From positions 1 through 64,000 of the forward strand of contig RAZP01000019.1 of NCBI GenBank assembly GCA_004028745.1: a stretch of 64,000 nt of DNA, in the 5' to 3' direction. Origin of the DNA: Prosthecochloris sp. GTDB lineage: Bacteria > Bacteroidota > Chlorobiia > Chlorobiales > Chlorobiaceae. The number at the start of each line of letters is the position of its first letter. Position 1 is the stretch's first letter. The position numbers were made by a program, and so were the translations under genes. This document shows, one piece after another, positions 44,889 through 53,465 of the stretch. The notes beneath the pieces are model-generated. The model had not been told where the DNA came from. It saw only the letters and a list, made by a program, of their open reading frames with translations, and did no database searches.

Positions 44889-45746
44889 ATGCAACTGGAA
44901 GAAGTAAGAAAAAGTATAGAAGAGCTGGCTGGTTTGTCGGCGCCTGATCTGCAAAAACATCCTGACGCCCGCAATGTCTTCAATGCTTTTAAAATGCTGC
45001 TGAACAACGGCACGGTCAGGGCTGCGGAAAAAAAGGGCGATCGGTGGCAAGTCAACACATGGGTAAAACAGGGAATTCTTTTTGGCATGAAGCTCGGCAA
45101 GCTTCATGCAGGTACTATCCAGCTTCGAGGAACCTATGACTGGACATTTGTTGACAAGGATACCTACCCCGTCAGGAGCTTTCGCAAGGAAGATGGTGTA
45201 CGTGTTGTGCCTGGAGGGTCTTCGGTAAGGGACGGCGCCTACCTTGCTGCTTCGGTAGTCATGATGCCTCCGGCCTATGTCAACGTCGGTGCATATGTCG
45301 ATGCAGGCAGCATGATCGACTCCCATGCTCTTGTCGGGAGTTGTGCACAGGTTGGCCGAAACGTGCACCTTTCCGCCGCAGTGCAGATAGGCGGTGTACT
45401 CGAACCTGTTGGAGCGGTGCCGGTCATTATTGAGGATGATGTCATGGTAGGAGGTAACTGCGGTATCTATGAGGGTACGATAGTCCGATCACGAGCGGTT
45501 ATTGGTACCGGTGTTATTCTCAACGGTTCGACTCCCGTTTACGATGTAGTTAATAACCGTGTTATCAGAAAAACCGAAGATGCTCCTCTTACGATCCCAG
45601 AAGGGGGCGTAGTTGTCGCCGGTTCCAGAAAGATAAAAGGGGACTTTGCCGCCGAGCACGGCCTTTCCGTGTATACCCCTTTGATTGTCAAGTACAGGGA
45701 TGAAAAAACGGATAGCGCCACCGCTTTGGAAAGCGCTTTGCGCTGA
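44889..45746 (+). CDS. dapD: Tetrahydrodipicolinate N-succinyltransferase (DapD)
   Basis: This 285-residue left-handed beta-helix enzyme makes N-succinyl-2-amino-6-ketopimelate in lysine and meso-DAP synthesis. Hexapeptide repeats run through VVPGGSSVRDGAYLAASVVM, NVGAYVDAGSMIDSHALVGS and GGVLEPVGAVPVIIEDDVMV. The start is ATG 44889 (MQLEEVRKSIEELAG). The frame stays open farther upstream, but those codons belong to the mobile unit. There is no Shine-Dalgarno; the mobile unit end AAACGAACAACGAACAACG lies directly before the ATG, so translation initiation has been re-set by the insertion. Confidence 0.94.
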   Translation: MQLEEVRKSIEELAGLSAPDLQKHPDARNVFNAFKMLLNNGTVRAAEKKGDRWQVNTWVKQGILFGMKLGKLHAGTIQLRGTYDWTFVDKDTYPVRSFRKEDGVRVVPGGSSVRDGAYLAASVVMMPPAYVNVGAYVDAGSMIDSHALVGSCAQVGRNVHLSAAVQIGGVLEPVGAVPVIIEDDVMVGGNCGIYEGTIVRSRAVIGTGVILNGSTPVYDVVNNRVIRKTEDAPLTIPEGGVVVAGSRKIKGDFAAEHGLSVYTPLIVKYRDEKTDSATALESALR

Positions 45747-45776
45747 CCACGGCAGCCTGCTCCTGGAACACTCAAT

Positions 45777-47489
45777 ATGCAAGGCATGAAACTTGATGTC
45801 AAAAGCAGCTCTTACCGCCGGGTGATTCTGATTCTCATCTCATTTCTCGTCTGTACGGGAACGGCGCTGAAGCCTTTGGAAAGCAGTGAGAGCAAATATT
45901 TTCCCATTGCAAAAAATATAGAACTGCTCGGTGAAGTCTATCAGGGAGTCTCTGAAAACTATGTTGACGGTATAGACACTGCAGAATTCATGTATGCCGG
46001 TATAGACGGCATGCTTGAAACCCTTGATCCTTATACGGTATTTCTTGATGAAAAAGAATCGGTTGAACTTGGGGAACTGACCAGTGGGCAGTATGCAGGG
46101 ATAGGCGTCAGGATTTCCGAAATTGCCGGTGATATCTATATCGTATCGGTTTTCGATGATACTCCTGCTTCAAAAGCCGGACTGCGTGTCGGTGACCGAA
46201 TTGTGAAGGTTGACAGGCATATCGTTGAGGGAAAAGAGCTTGATGAGGTGAAAAACTTCATCAAGGGACCCGCCAGAAGCCAGGTTACGCTTTCTATAGA
46301 GCGATACGGGCAGAAGAAAAAGAGCCGGTTCAGGCTTACCCGCCGGGAGGTAAGGGTAAACAGTATACGTTATGCAGGGTTGTTTGGAACTGTCGGCTAC
46401 TTTGAGATGGATACATTCGGCAACAGGAGTGCAGATGAGCTCAGCCGGGCAATCAATGATATGCATGCGGTTTCCAGGATCAGAAATCAGCCCATGAATG
46501 CCGTTATTCTCGATCTGCGCAACAACCCTGGCGGGTTGCTTGGTGTTGCCGTTGATGTGACCGGACTTTTTGTCGACAAGGGCAGCCGGGTTGTCTCTAC
46601 CATGGGGCGTGATCCGGAAAGCAAAATCCGTTACCAGACAACACGGGCTCCTGCCCTGGAGGAACTCCCTCTTGCCGTGCTGATCAATCAAAACAGCGCA
46701 TCGGCGTCGGAGATTGTCGCCGGCGCAATCCAGGAGCTTGACCGCGGTGTGGTTATCGGTAACCGCTCTTTTGGAAAAGGGCTGGTCCAGTCGGTTATCA
46801 GTCTCCCTTATGATTGTACACTGAAGTTGACCACTGCCAAGTACTATACCCCTTCAGGGCGTCTGATTCAGAAGGAGCATGGCTGGACAGGAGGGGTGCG
46901 TGAGGTTCTTGAACGAGAAGATGAGCAGGAAAACAAGAAGATATTCTATACCCATAACAAGAGAAAAGTCTATGGTGGAGGGGGTATTCTTCCCGATATA
47001 CGGATTGAAGGGGATGAGGTGAGCGGTTACGAAGCAGCCTTGCGCAAGGAAGGCATGCTGTTCCGCTATGCAAACAAGTACAGGGCTTCGAACGATCGCC
47101 TGCCGGAAGCCGGGATTGACAGAAAATCGCTGATGCAGGATTTTGAGCGTTTTGTGAAAAATGAAGGGTTTACCTACAAAACCGAACCCGAAGTCCTGCT
47201 GGAGGAAGTGAAAAAATCCCTTGAGGAAGATCACGAAAAGGCTTCAAAAAAGACTTCAGGAAAGATCGATGCCCTCATTGCGTCAATGGAAAACGAGATG
47301 AAGCTCCTTGCGGCAAAGAGAATGTCAAGCGAGTCGGAGGCAATAGCTCGTGCCCTTGAACAGGAGATCATGCGCCACTTCGATGAGGATGCCGCCCGCC
47401 GGAGCAGCATTGAACACGATCCGGTCGTCAAAAAAGCCCTGGCAGTTTTGCAGGACTCCAAAAAGTACCGTAAAATTCTCAGCCCTTAG
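45777..47489 (+). CDS. C-terminal processing protease (CtpA/Prc, S41 family)
   Basis: This 570-residue periplasmic protease has an N-terminal anchor (RRVILILISFLVCTGTA) and a PDZ domain (GVRISEIAGDIYIVSVFDDT and GDRIVKVD). The S41 core has DLRNNPGGLLGVAVDV, the nucleophile region NSASASEIVAGA (from residue 306), and the lysine in NRSFGKGLVQS. A long helical C-terminal extension (residues 450-570) is charged and Lys/Glu-rich. It cleaves periplasmic proteins from their C-termini. The stop overlaps the convergent Ycf49-like gene by 11 bp. Confidence 0.93.
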   Translation: MQGMKLDVKSSSYRRVILILISFLVCTGTALKPLESSESKYFPIAKNIELLGEVYQGVSENYVDGIDTAEFMYAGIDGMLETLDPYTVFLDEKESVELGELTSGQYAGIGVRISEIAGDIYIVSVFDDTPASKAGLRVGDRIVKVDRHIVEGKELDEVKNFIKGPARSQVTLSIERYGQKKKSRFRLTRREVRVNSIRYAGLFGTVGYFEMDTFGNRSADELSRAINDMHAVSRIRNQPMNAVILDLRNNPGGLLGVAVDVTGLFVDKGSRVVSTMGRDPESKIRYQTTRAPALEELPLAVLINQNSASASEIVAGAIQELDRGVVIGNRSFGKGLVQSVISLPYDCTLKLTTAKYYTPSGRLIQKEHGWTGGVREVLEREDEQENKKIFYTHNKRKVYGGGGILPDIRIEGDEVSGYEAALRKEGMLFRYANKYRASNDRLPEAGIDRKSLMQDFERFVKNEGFTYKTEPEVLLEEVKKSLEEDHEKASKKTSGKIDALIASMENEMKLLAAKRMSSESEAIARALEQEIMRHFDEDAARRSSIEHDPVVKKALAVLQDSKKYRKILSP

Positions 47490-48171
47490 AGGGCGACTCT
47501 CCTTTTTCCTGTTTTTCAACCCGTTTAATCTGGCGGTGGATGCCAAGAACGATCATCAGGTTGCTGATGGTAAGCAGACTTTCCGCACTGCCGTGCAGCA
47601 GATCGTCATGCGTAAGCGTAGGGTATCCCCGGATTTCCGCCGAAACGTACATGAGAAATACCGTCACGCCGATGAATACCAGCACAAACCAAAAACCGGC
47701 GACAGTCAAGCCGGAAAACACGCTGGGGTCCCTTTTTCTTATCAAGATAAGTGTGACCAGAAAGCTGAGGTACACCACGCTTGAGATTTGCAGAATCAAG
47801 TCGAAGATATCCTCCCCCATGTATGATTGCGGCCTTCCGGAAATAAGAAAAAGACCGGCAGCTGCCATGATGTTTGCTGTGCCATGTTTTTTAATGGTTT
47901 TCAGGATACCGAGAGACGCATAGAGCAAAGTAATGCTGCCAACAAGGTTCACGGTTTCCGAAAGGTCGAGCAGCACAGGGATTGTATCGCCGCTCACGTG
48001 ATAGGCCAGTATGAACCAGCTCCCTATCCAGTGGGGGATCATGAACAAGCCGAACCTTTGAACGTCGTTCCTTCCTATGAGTTGCCCATAGCGGTACATC
48101 ATGAATGAGGCTATGCCCCATTCGAGAGACGATGAGATATGAATCAGCCAATTCGGCAGCGATAAAAGCAT
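47479..48171 (-). CDS. Ycf49-like (DUF2499) plus DUF3593 fused membrane protein
   Basis: This 230-residue protein has about six membrane helices. The first half (LLSLPNWLIHISSSLEWGIA...YGQLIGR) resembles the small Ycf49-like/DUF2499 proteins of cyanobacteria and plastids. The second half (DDLLHGSAESLLTISNLMIV) resembles DUF3593. In cyanobacteria, as I recall, these are separate proteins of unknown function; here they appear joined. It starts immediately after the stop of bchP (TAAATG), so it is co-translated with a bacteriochlorophyll gene. A role in photosynthetic membranes is inference. Confidence 0.7.
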   Translation of the reverse strand: MLLSLPNWLIHISSSLEWGIASFMMYRYGQLIGRNDVQRFGLFMIPHWIGSWFILAYHVSGDTIPVLLDLSETVNLVGSITLLYASLGILKTIKKHGTANIMAAAGLFLISGRPQSYMGEDIFDLILQISSVVYLSFLVTLILIRKRDPSVFSGLTVAGFWFVLVFIGVTVFLMYVSAEIRGYPTLTHDDLLHGSAESLLTISNLMIVLGIHRQIKRVEKQEKGESPSKG

Positions 48172-49311
48172 TTATGAGCCTTTTACCAGGTGATAGATGT
48201 TTTTCATGAATATTTTCATCTGCACGCTCCAGGGTGCGGGTACCATTTTTTTGTAAAGGTAGGAGTCAAAGGTTATCTGTTGCACATCCCTGTCTTCACA
48301 GATCGCCACGAAACTTTCTCTCAGTCGGTCGCTTTTGTAGTAGACCGACTGAAGTGTCTGGAGGCCGAAGAAGATCGGTGAATAAAGTTTCCTGAAGGTG
48401 TTCTCGTAAGTTTTCAACGGTTTGTTGTTCCGTATCCGCTCGATCATGGCATGGGCGCCGAGTTTGCCGGAACGCATGGCGAAGAAAATTCCCTCACCGT
48501 TTGCAGGGGTAACAAGCCCCGCGGCATCGCCTGCCAGAATGGCTTTATCCTGTGTGAAAGACTTCCTCGGTTTCATCGGGATCTTTGCTGCCTCGTCGAG
48601 ATACGGTTTGTCCGTAATGCCGAGCTTTTCGACAAAGCAGTTTTGCAATTTCTTAAGATTATGTTTGCGGAATTCGGTGCCTGTCCCGATAGCGATATGG
48701 TCGGTTTTTGGAAATATCCAGCCGTAGAAATCCGGTGATACGTCGCCGTCGAACCAGATCTCAACAAGTTCCTCATAAGGTTTCAGCGTGTTGCAGTAAT
48801 GAAACCGCTGCTGCATGGCAATTACCTGAAGCTCGTTCGGAGGGAAGCCAAGTTCCCCGGCGGTTTTCGAGTTTGCCCCGTCGGCCCCGATGATAAATGA
48901 TGCCCCGACCGGCGGCAGGTCTTTCGATAGTTCAATACTGAAGCCGTCTTTTTCCTGTTTGATTCCCTTGACGAGAGCTTCCACGATATCGGAACCGTGC
49001 TTTTTAGCCCGGTCACGCAGATAGCTGTCGAAACGCTCCCTCCGCACCATTCCCACGTAGCCGTTGGGCATTTCCATGAAAATCATTCTGCCCTTTGGTG
49101 AGCGTATGCTCATTTTCGAAAGTTTTTTCTCGACCAGAGCATCCGGTATGTTGAACTCCTCGATCAAGCCAAGCGGGATGGCTCCCCCGCAAGGCTTTAC
49201 ATTTTCAAGGTTGCGCTCGATGAGAACCGTTGAGATTCCGGCTTTTGCCAGCTCGGCTGCGGCAACGGCGCCCGAGGGGCCGCCGCCTATTATTGCGACA
49301 TCATAACGCAT
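48172..49311 (-). CDS. bchP: Geranylgeranyl reductase, BchP/ChlP type
   Basis: This 379-residue flavoprotein starts MRYDVAIIGGGPSGAVAAAE (FAD motif) with the CGGAIP segment typical of geranylgeranyl reductases. WIFPKTDHIAIGTGTE and AILAGDAAGLVTPANGEGIF follow. These enzymes reduce the geranylgeranyl tail of (bacterio)chlorophyll to phytol. Green sulfur bacteria carry two paralogues, for chlorophyll a and for bacteriochlorophyll or archaeal-like isoprenoids, so the exact substrate is uncertain. The start lies 12 bases from a mini mobile unit that separates it from glyS. Confidence 0.88.
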   Translation of the reverse strand: MRYDVAIIGGGPSGAVAAAELAKAGISTVLIERNLENVKPCGGAIPLGLIEEFNIPDALVEKKLSKMSIRSPKGRMIFMEMPNGYVGMVRRERFDSYLRDRAKKHGSDIVEALVKGIKQEKDGFSIELSKDLPPVGASFIIGADGANSKTAGELGFPPNELQVIAMQQRFHYCNTLKPYEELVEIWFDGDVSPDFYGWIFPKTDHIAIGTGTEFRKHNLKKLQNCFVEKLGITDKPYLDEAAKIPMKPRKSFTQDKAILAGDAAGLVTPANGEGIFFAMRSGKLGAHAMIERIRNNKPLKTYENTFRKLYSPIFFGLQTLQSVYYKSDRLRESFVAICEDRDVQQITFDSYLYKKMVPAPWSVQMKIFMKNIYHLVKGS

Positions 49312-49323
49312 TGTTGTAACCCT

Positions 49324-49523
49324 GTTGTTCGTTTAAAAATCGAAGTTAGCCTCCACCTCTTTCCCATTCCCCCCGTACTCGTAATCGTAATCGCAAGCAT
49401 AAGCCCGATGGGCAAAATCCAGGCTTTTTTGGTAAATGTCAAGCTTTTCATGACTGAGCATTACCATTCCATTTATCGGTTACGATTGCGAGCACGATTA
49501 CGAGTACCGCTTCGCTGATTACG
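49324..49523 (-). mobile_element. Internally deleted 200 bp copy of the four-helix-bundle unit
   Basis: On the minus strand this reads through the same left end, gene start (ATGGTAATGCTCAGTCATG, AAAGCTTGACATTTACC) and right end as 44352-44880. About 326 bp (equivalent to 44478-44803) are missing between GCCCATCGGGCTTATG and CTTGCGATTACG. The original ATG is changed (ATA AATGG). It lies just upstream of bchP, ending in AAACGAACAAC. It can code for nothing, so it is a non-autonomous derivative. Confidence 0.82.
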
Positions 49524-49553
49524 AGTACGAGTTAACAAACGGAGCACTTCCTG

Positions 49554-51023
49554 CTAAAGGAGTTTCTCACCAAGAAATGCTTTTACTTTTGAGAGCTCTA
49601 CCCTTTCCTGCTGTGCTGTATCGCGGAAACGTACTGTTACGGTGTTGTCCTCCAGCGTATCGTGATCGACCGTGAAGCAAAACGGTGTGCCGATCTCGTC
49701 CTGCCGGCGGTAGCGTTTGCCGATGGATCCTGCGTCGTCATACTGGACAAGGAAATCGGCAGCAAGTTCATCGCGAAGCTTTGCGGCTTTCTCACCCATC
49801 TCCCCTTTCTTCATCAGAGGCAGCACTGCAGCCTTGACCGGTGCGATTTTCGAGGAGAACTTCATCATGGCTCTTTGTTCACCGTCAACAACATCCTCTG
49901 TATAAGCATCACAGAGGAGAGCGAGGAAAAGCCTGTCGCATCCGGCAGAGGTTTCAACCACATAAGGAATGTAGCGTTCGTTGGTTGCCTGGTCGATATA
50001 CTCCATGTTCTTGCCTGAATACTCCTGATGCTGTTTCAGATCGAAATCGGTCCGCGAATGAATTCCCTCTATCTCCTCGATGCCGAAGGGGAACTCGAAT
50101 TTGATGTCGTAGGCAAGGTCGGCGTAGTGAGCAAGCTTGTCGTGTTTATACCAGTGCAGCTTTTCCCTGTTTATGCTCAACATGCCGGTGTACCAATTGA
50201 AACGTTCCTCGCGCCATGCCTCAAAACTTTCCTCCTGGGTGCCCGGTTTGACGAAGTACTGCATCTCCATTTGCTCGAACTCAACCATGCGGAAAATGAA
50301 GTTGCCCTTCACGATCTCATTGCGAAATGCTTTACCGATCTGTGCAATGCCGAACGGTACCTTCATACGGTTGGATTCACGCACGTTGTGGAAGTTCACG
50401 AAGATGCCCTGCGCGGTTTCCGGCCGCAGGTAGACGATCCCCGAAGATTCAGCAAGCGCTCCCATGTTGCACTGAAACATGAGGTTGAACTGCCGGACTT
50501 CCGTCCAGTCGGACGAACCGGTATCCGGAGCTTTTATTTCCTCGGCGACGATAATATCATAAAACGCCCTGTTCGGATCTTCGGCTTCGGATGCTCGTTC
50601 ATAATAGGTGCTTACCCTGTGGGCGTCGTCTTCCTTGCCGTCACGGCGAAGTTTTTCGATATGGTTCTCTATCAGGTGGTCCGCCCGATAGCGGCGTTTG
50701 GTCGTCTTGTCGTCGATCATCGGGTCGTTGAAGCTTGCCACATGGCCGGAAGCTTCCCATACCGTTGGGTTCATCATTATCGAGGCGTCGATGCCTACGA
50801 TATTCTGGTGTTTTCTCGTCATCGAGGTCCACCAGAGGTCTTTGATATTCTTCTTCATCTCGCTGCCCAGCGGACCGTAATCGAAGCAGGAAGAAAGCCC
50901 CCCGTAAATCTCCGATGACGGATAGATGAATCCCCGCCGCTTTGCCAGCGAGACCAGTTTATGCATTACTTTTTCAGGTGACTGGGTCACACTCTGCACC
51001 CGTGCTGTATCCAAATTGCTCAT
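49554..51023 (-). CDS. glyS: Glycyl-tRNA synthetase (homodimeric, class II)
   Basis: This 489-residue single-chain GlyRS shows AKRRGFIYPSSEIYGGLSSC and FDYGPLGSEMKKNIKDLWW at the start. Motif 2 region is IAQIGKAFRNEIVKGNFIFR, followed by VEFEQMEMQYF, and the anticodon-binding C-terminus contains APVKAAVLPLMKKGE. This is the eukaryote/archaea-like alpha2 type rather than the two-gene bacterial form. Upstream lies a P/Q element (H). Downstream are the mini unit and bchP. Confidence 0.97.
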   Translation of the reverse strand: MSNLDTARVQSVTQSPEKVMHKLVSLAKRRGFIYPSSEIYGGLSSCFDYGPLGSEMKKNIKDLWWTSMTRKHQNIVGIDASIMMNPTVWEASGHVASFNDPMIDDKTTKRRYRADHLIENHIEKLRRDGKEDDAHRVSTYYERASEAEDPNRAFYDIIVAEEIKAPDTGSSDWTEVRQFNLMFQCNMGALAESSGIVYLRPETAQGIFVNFHNVRESNRMKVPFGIAQIGKAFRNEIVKGNFIFRMVEFEQMEMQYFVKPGTQEESFEAWREERFNWYTGMLSINREKLHWYKHDKLAHYADLAYDIKFEFPFGIEEIEGIHSRTDFDLKQHQEYSGKNMEYIDQATNERYIPYVVETSAGCDRLFLALLCDAYTEDVVDGEQRAMMKFSSKIAPVKAAVLPLMKKGEMGEKAAKLRDELAADFLVQYDDAGSIGKRYRRQDEIGTPFCFTVDHDTLEDNTVTVRFRDTAQQERVELSKVKAFLGEKLL

Positions 51024-51518
51024 AAATAGACGTGTTAAAACCTTTTTTGTCCCAAGTCGGCCGGAGGCCTTTCAGGCCGCTTCCTCATAGAAACTCAAAT
51101 GTCAATGAAGATAACACAAGAAACAGAAAACGCCATATAATGCTGCTCACCGGCGATCAGTCAAAGGCACCTTTATTAATTTGTTGCGCACCATGATTAC
51201 GTCGTTAGTCGGTGCTCGAAATCCTCATGTACTCCATGTACACTCCGGTTTCTGCGCTCCGTTCGCCTCGCACTTGAACCGCTCATGACAATAAATAGAG
51301 GCGCCCTACATTATAAAAGACTTTTTTTAATAAACTTACAGTTATTGAGCATTTGTTGAAACGCTCAGTTTAGGATTACTTAACTTATTGCCTGTATCAC
51401 AGATTCTCTGATTCACCCTGAAAAACATACTGCGTTTTTCATGACAGCAAGCTCGAAATGATGAGAATTTCTGACATAGAGGTGCCTTTATATCACCCAA
51501 TGAGAAAAATAAACAGAG
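51024..51518. other. 495 bp divergent intergenic region
   Basis: It contains element H and AT-rich DNA that should hold the glyS and esterase promoters. A second possible end fragment (ATAGAGGTGCC near 51477) lies just before the esterase start. No gene seen. Confidence 0.5.
51165..51307 (+). repeat. P/Q element, copy H (143 bp)
   Basis: The P end AAGGCACCTTTATTAATTTG continues TTGCGCACCATGATTACG. The Q end, read inverted, is AGGGCGCCTCTATTTATTG with TCATGAGCGGTTC. It lies between divergent glyS and the esterase gene. Confidence 0.85.
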
Positions 51519-52202
51519 ATGCCCAGATCAACAATTCAACAGTATCAATCCAATCCCATGCCGGAAAGTCAGTTCATAAAAACGATGGTTTCAGGTCGTT
51601 ACATCGTTCAAAAACCTTTCGGCGACGGACCATATCACCTTCTGGTGGGCTTTCACGGCTACGGTCAGCTTGCGGAAGATGAGCTCGCCCTGCTGAAAGG
51701 AATGGCCGGGAGCTCACGCTGGATTTGCTGTGCAATCGAAGCCCTTCATCCGTTTTACCAACAGAAAGGGAGAGTGGGGGCGAACTGGATGACCAGCCGT
51801 AATCGTGAATTGATGATCGAAGACAATGTCAATTATGTAGATGCGGTGATAACGGAGCTTGGCAGCAAGTATCCCCTTGACGGTACTCTTGTTTACCACG
51901 GGTTCTCGCTGGGAGCAGCCATGGCTGCTCGTGCGGCGCTTCTCGGCAGTCATGGGGCCGCTGCCGTTATGCTCCTTGGAGGTAACATTCCCCCGGAACA
52001 TGAGGAGCTGGGGAGAATGAAACGGGCACACATTGCTCGGGGCAACAATGACCGGCTTTACACACGGAAGGAGTTTGAGCGGGATAAGGCAAAGCTGGAA
52101 CGGTCAGGTGTTCCTTTTGATCACTGTAGTTTCCCGGGCGGCCATGAAGCCGGCGAAGAGTACCTGATGGCGGCAGGGGAGTTTCTGAAGCAGGTGCACT
52201 AA
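51519..52202 (+). CDS. Alpha/beta hydrolase, esterase/phospholipase-like
   Basis: This 227-residue (or 214 from ATG 51558) cytoplasmic hydrolase has the oxyanion-loop motif VGFHGYGQL and the nucleophile elbow YHGFSLGAAMAARAA (G-x-S-x-G). A late acid/His region has ARGNNDRLY and FPGGHEAGEEY. The layout matches the phospholipase/carboxylesterase family, which hydrolyses short acyl esters or thioesters. Neither start has a clear ribosome site; the internal ATG (MPESQFIKTM) is equally likely. It stands alone between two P/Q elements. Confidence 0.82.
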   Translation: MPRSTIQQYQSNPMPESQFIKTMVSGRYIVQKPFGDGPYHLLVGFHGYGQLAEDELALLKGMAGSSRWICCAIEALHPFYQQKGRVGANWMTSRNRELMIEDNVNYVDAVITELGSKYPLDGTLVYHGFSLGAAMAARAALLGSHGAAAVMLLGGNIPPEHEELGRMKRAHIARGNNDRLYTRKEFERDKAKLERSGVPFDHCSFPGGHEAGEEYLMAAGEFLKQVH

Positions 52203-52558
52203 AAACTTCCTGCTCGCAACTTTAGGGCACTTCTATTAATTTGCTGTGCACCATGATTACGTCGTTGGTCGGATAGAAAGGGAGTTCCGTGCTCCGTTCG
52301 CCTTGCACTTGAACCGCTCATTACAATTAATAGAGGTGCCCTGTAATACCCTTACGCTATGTTATTTTAAAAAACACTTGAAACAAACAAAGGCCCATAA
52401 ATATTTATATAAAATATGCACCTGTAATGTAAGGTATATCTAAAAAGTCAGATACGCTATATTATGTTCTATAAAAGTCTCTCATTGTGCCGATAAGAGT
52501 CATAAAATCCGTATTTTTTTACAGCACATTATCTCACTTAACAAAAATCAACACGCCC
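52203..52558. other. 356 bp region: element I and AT-rich upstream DNA of the peptide gene
   Basis: After element I (to 52342) the sequence to 52558 is strongly AT-rich with no gene. A TTGAAA...TATATAAAAT arrangement near 52378-52415 could be a promoter, but spacing is not ideal. Confidence 0.4.
52224..52342 (+). repeat. P/Q element, copy I (119 bp)
   Basis: The P end AGGGCACTTCTATTAATTTG continues CTGTGCACCATG. The Q end, read inverted, is AGGGCACCTCTATTAATTG with TAATGAGCGGTTC. It lies 22 bp after the esterase stop and could act as its transcript end. Confidence 0.86.
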
Positions 52559-52747
52559 ATGAACACGCAGCAAGAATGCCCTGAATGTCCTGGTAATGGC
52601 AACCTGAGCTGGCAGGAGCCTGTTGTAATCCAACTGTATGAGTCCGAGGTATCCGGAGACTGTACCGGCGGGTCAGGTGCTTCGCCGTACTGTCTTCCAA
52701 ACGGCAATGGTGCTGAGGGCTGTGCGGTGGGCGGAGGAGGTTTATAG
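52559..52747 (+). CDS. Cys/Gly-rich 62-residue peptide, RiPP-precursor-like
   Basis: From ATG 52559 the peptide has 62 residues. The first third has CPEC (C7, C10) and a W-x-x-P segment (LSWQEPVVIQLYESEVSG). It ends in a core rich in Gly/Ser/Ala with cysteines at 35, 45 and 55, exactly ten apart, and a GGGGL tail. A W-x-x-P leader followed by a Cys/Gly-rich core is common in precursors of ribosomal peptides modified by radical SAM enzymes. I recognise no named family. No maturase or exporter is adjacent: downstream lies a dead transposase, and the nearest radical SAM gene is 3.9 kb away and of a different type. An in-frame upstream ATG (52487) is less likely. Confidence 0.6.
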   Translation: MNTQQECPECPGNGNLSWQEPVVIQLYESEVSGDCTGGSGASPYCLPNGNGAEGCAVGGGGL

Positions 52748-53465
52748 TTCACTGAACAAATCGACACTGAGCCAAGCAGTATTCATCAGTAGCTTGGCAT
52801 GATGCCAACAATCGATGTTCGGTGAAGAGTTGTAGCTCCGAACAGAACCTTTGACAAGGCGTAAAAAAGGAACCAGGAGCCACCGCTCCAGATTCATCAC
52901 CAGAAACACGATTCCGACAACTGTCTGGCTGCTGTCGGCCAGTCTCGTCATCATTCTATCGAGACTTTAGCAGCGTCTTGCCACGCCAACCCTCCCTTCA
53001 ACAGCATTGCGGATACTTTCATCTTCCCTGATCTGTTTGCGACGAGCACGGTGCTTATCGGCATGCACCGATGCAGGATATGAACCGTACCGCTCCCGAT
53101 AGCGCTCGCTATCACGCACCAGATCACCGCCTTCGTTATAGTTGTTCCATGACAACTGTTCTACCATGCTCCAGCCATCTACTACACTGATCGAGAGTTT
53201 CATGCCGAACTCGGTGCTTGCCGATGCCTTGCCTCGCACGATCGGGCGTACATGCGGCTGACTGATGCTTACCAACCGGTCTGCAATACTTCTCCAATTG
53301 GTGCGGTACATCTCCAACTGCTGACGGTACAGTTTGCTGATCACCGGCAAGGCTCGGTACTACGGGGTTTCCAGAACGGCCAGGGAGACGGTTGCCGACA
53401 ACTTGCCCACCGAACGGCAAGTGAAAGGTTTCAAATGAGAGCTGGTGAAATTTCGGCTGATACAT
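52742..53465 (-). pseudogene. Decayed IS5/IS1182-type transposase
   Basis: Three minus-strand frames carry consecutive parts of one transposase. The N-terminus is MYQPKFHQLSFETFHLPFGG (frame ending near 53400). The middle is SISQPHVRPIVRGKASASTE, DGWSMVEQLSWNNYNEGGDL and YGSYPASVHADKHRARRKQI. The C-terminus is FLVMNLERWLLVPFL in a third frame. At least two frameshifts and an internal deletion (the segment after HADK is missing) make it inactive. Terminal inverted repeats were not found. It probably inserted next to, or truncated, whatever followed the peptide gene at 52559. Confidence 0.8.

Noticed and set aside
50028..50918. 296-codon frame opposite glyS
   Set aside because: It is a shadow of the well-conserved glycyl-tRNA synthetase gene on the other strand.
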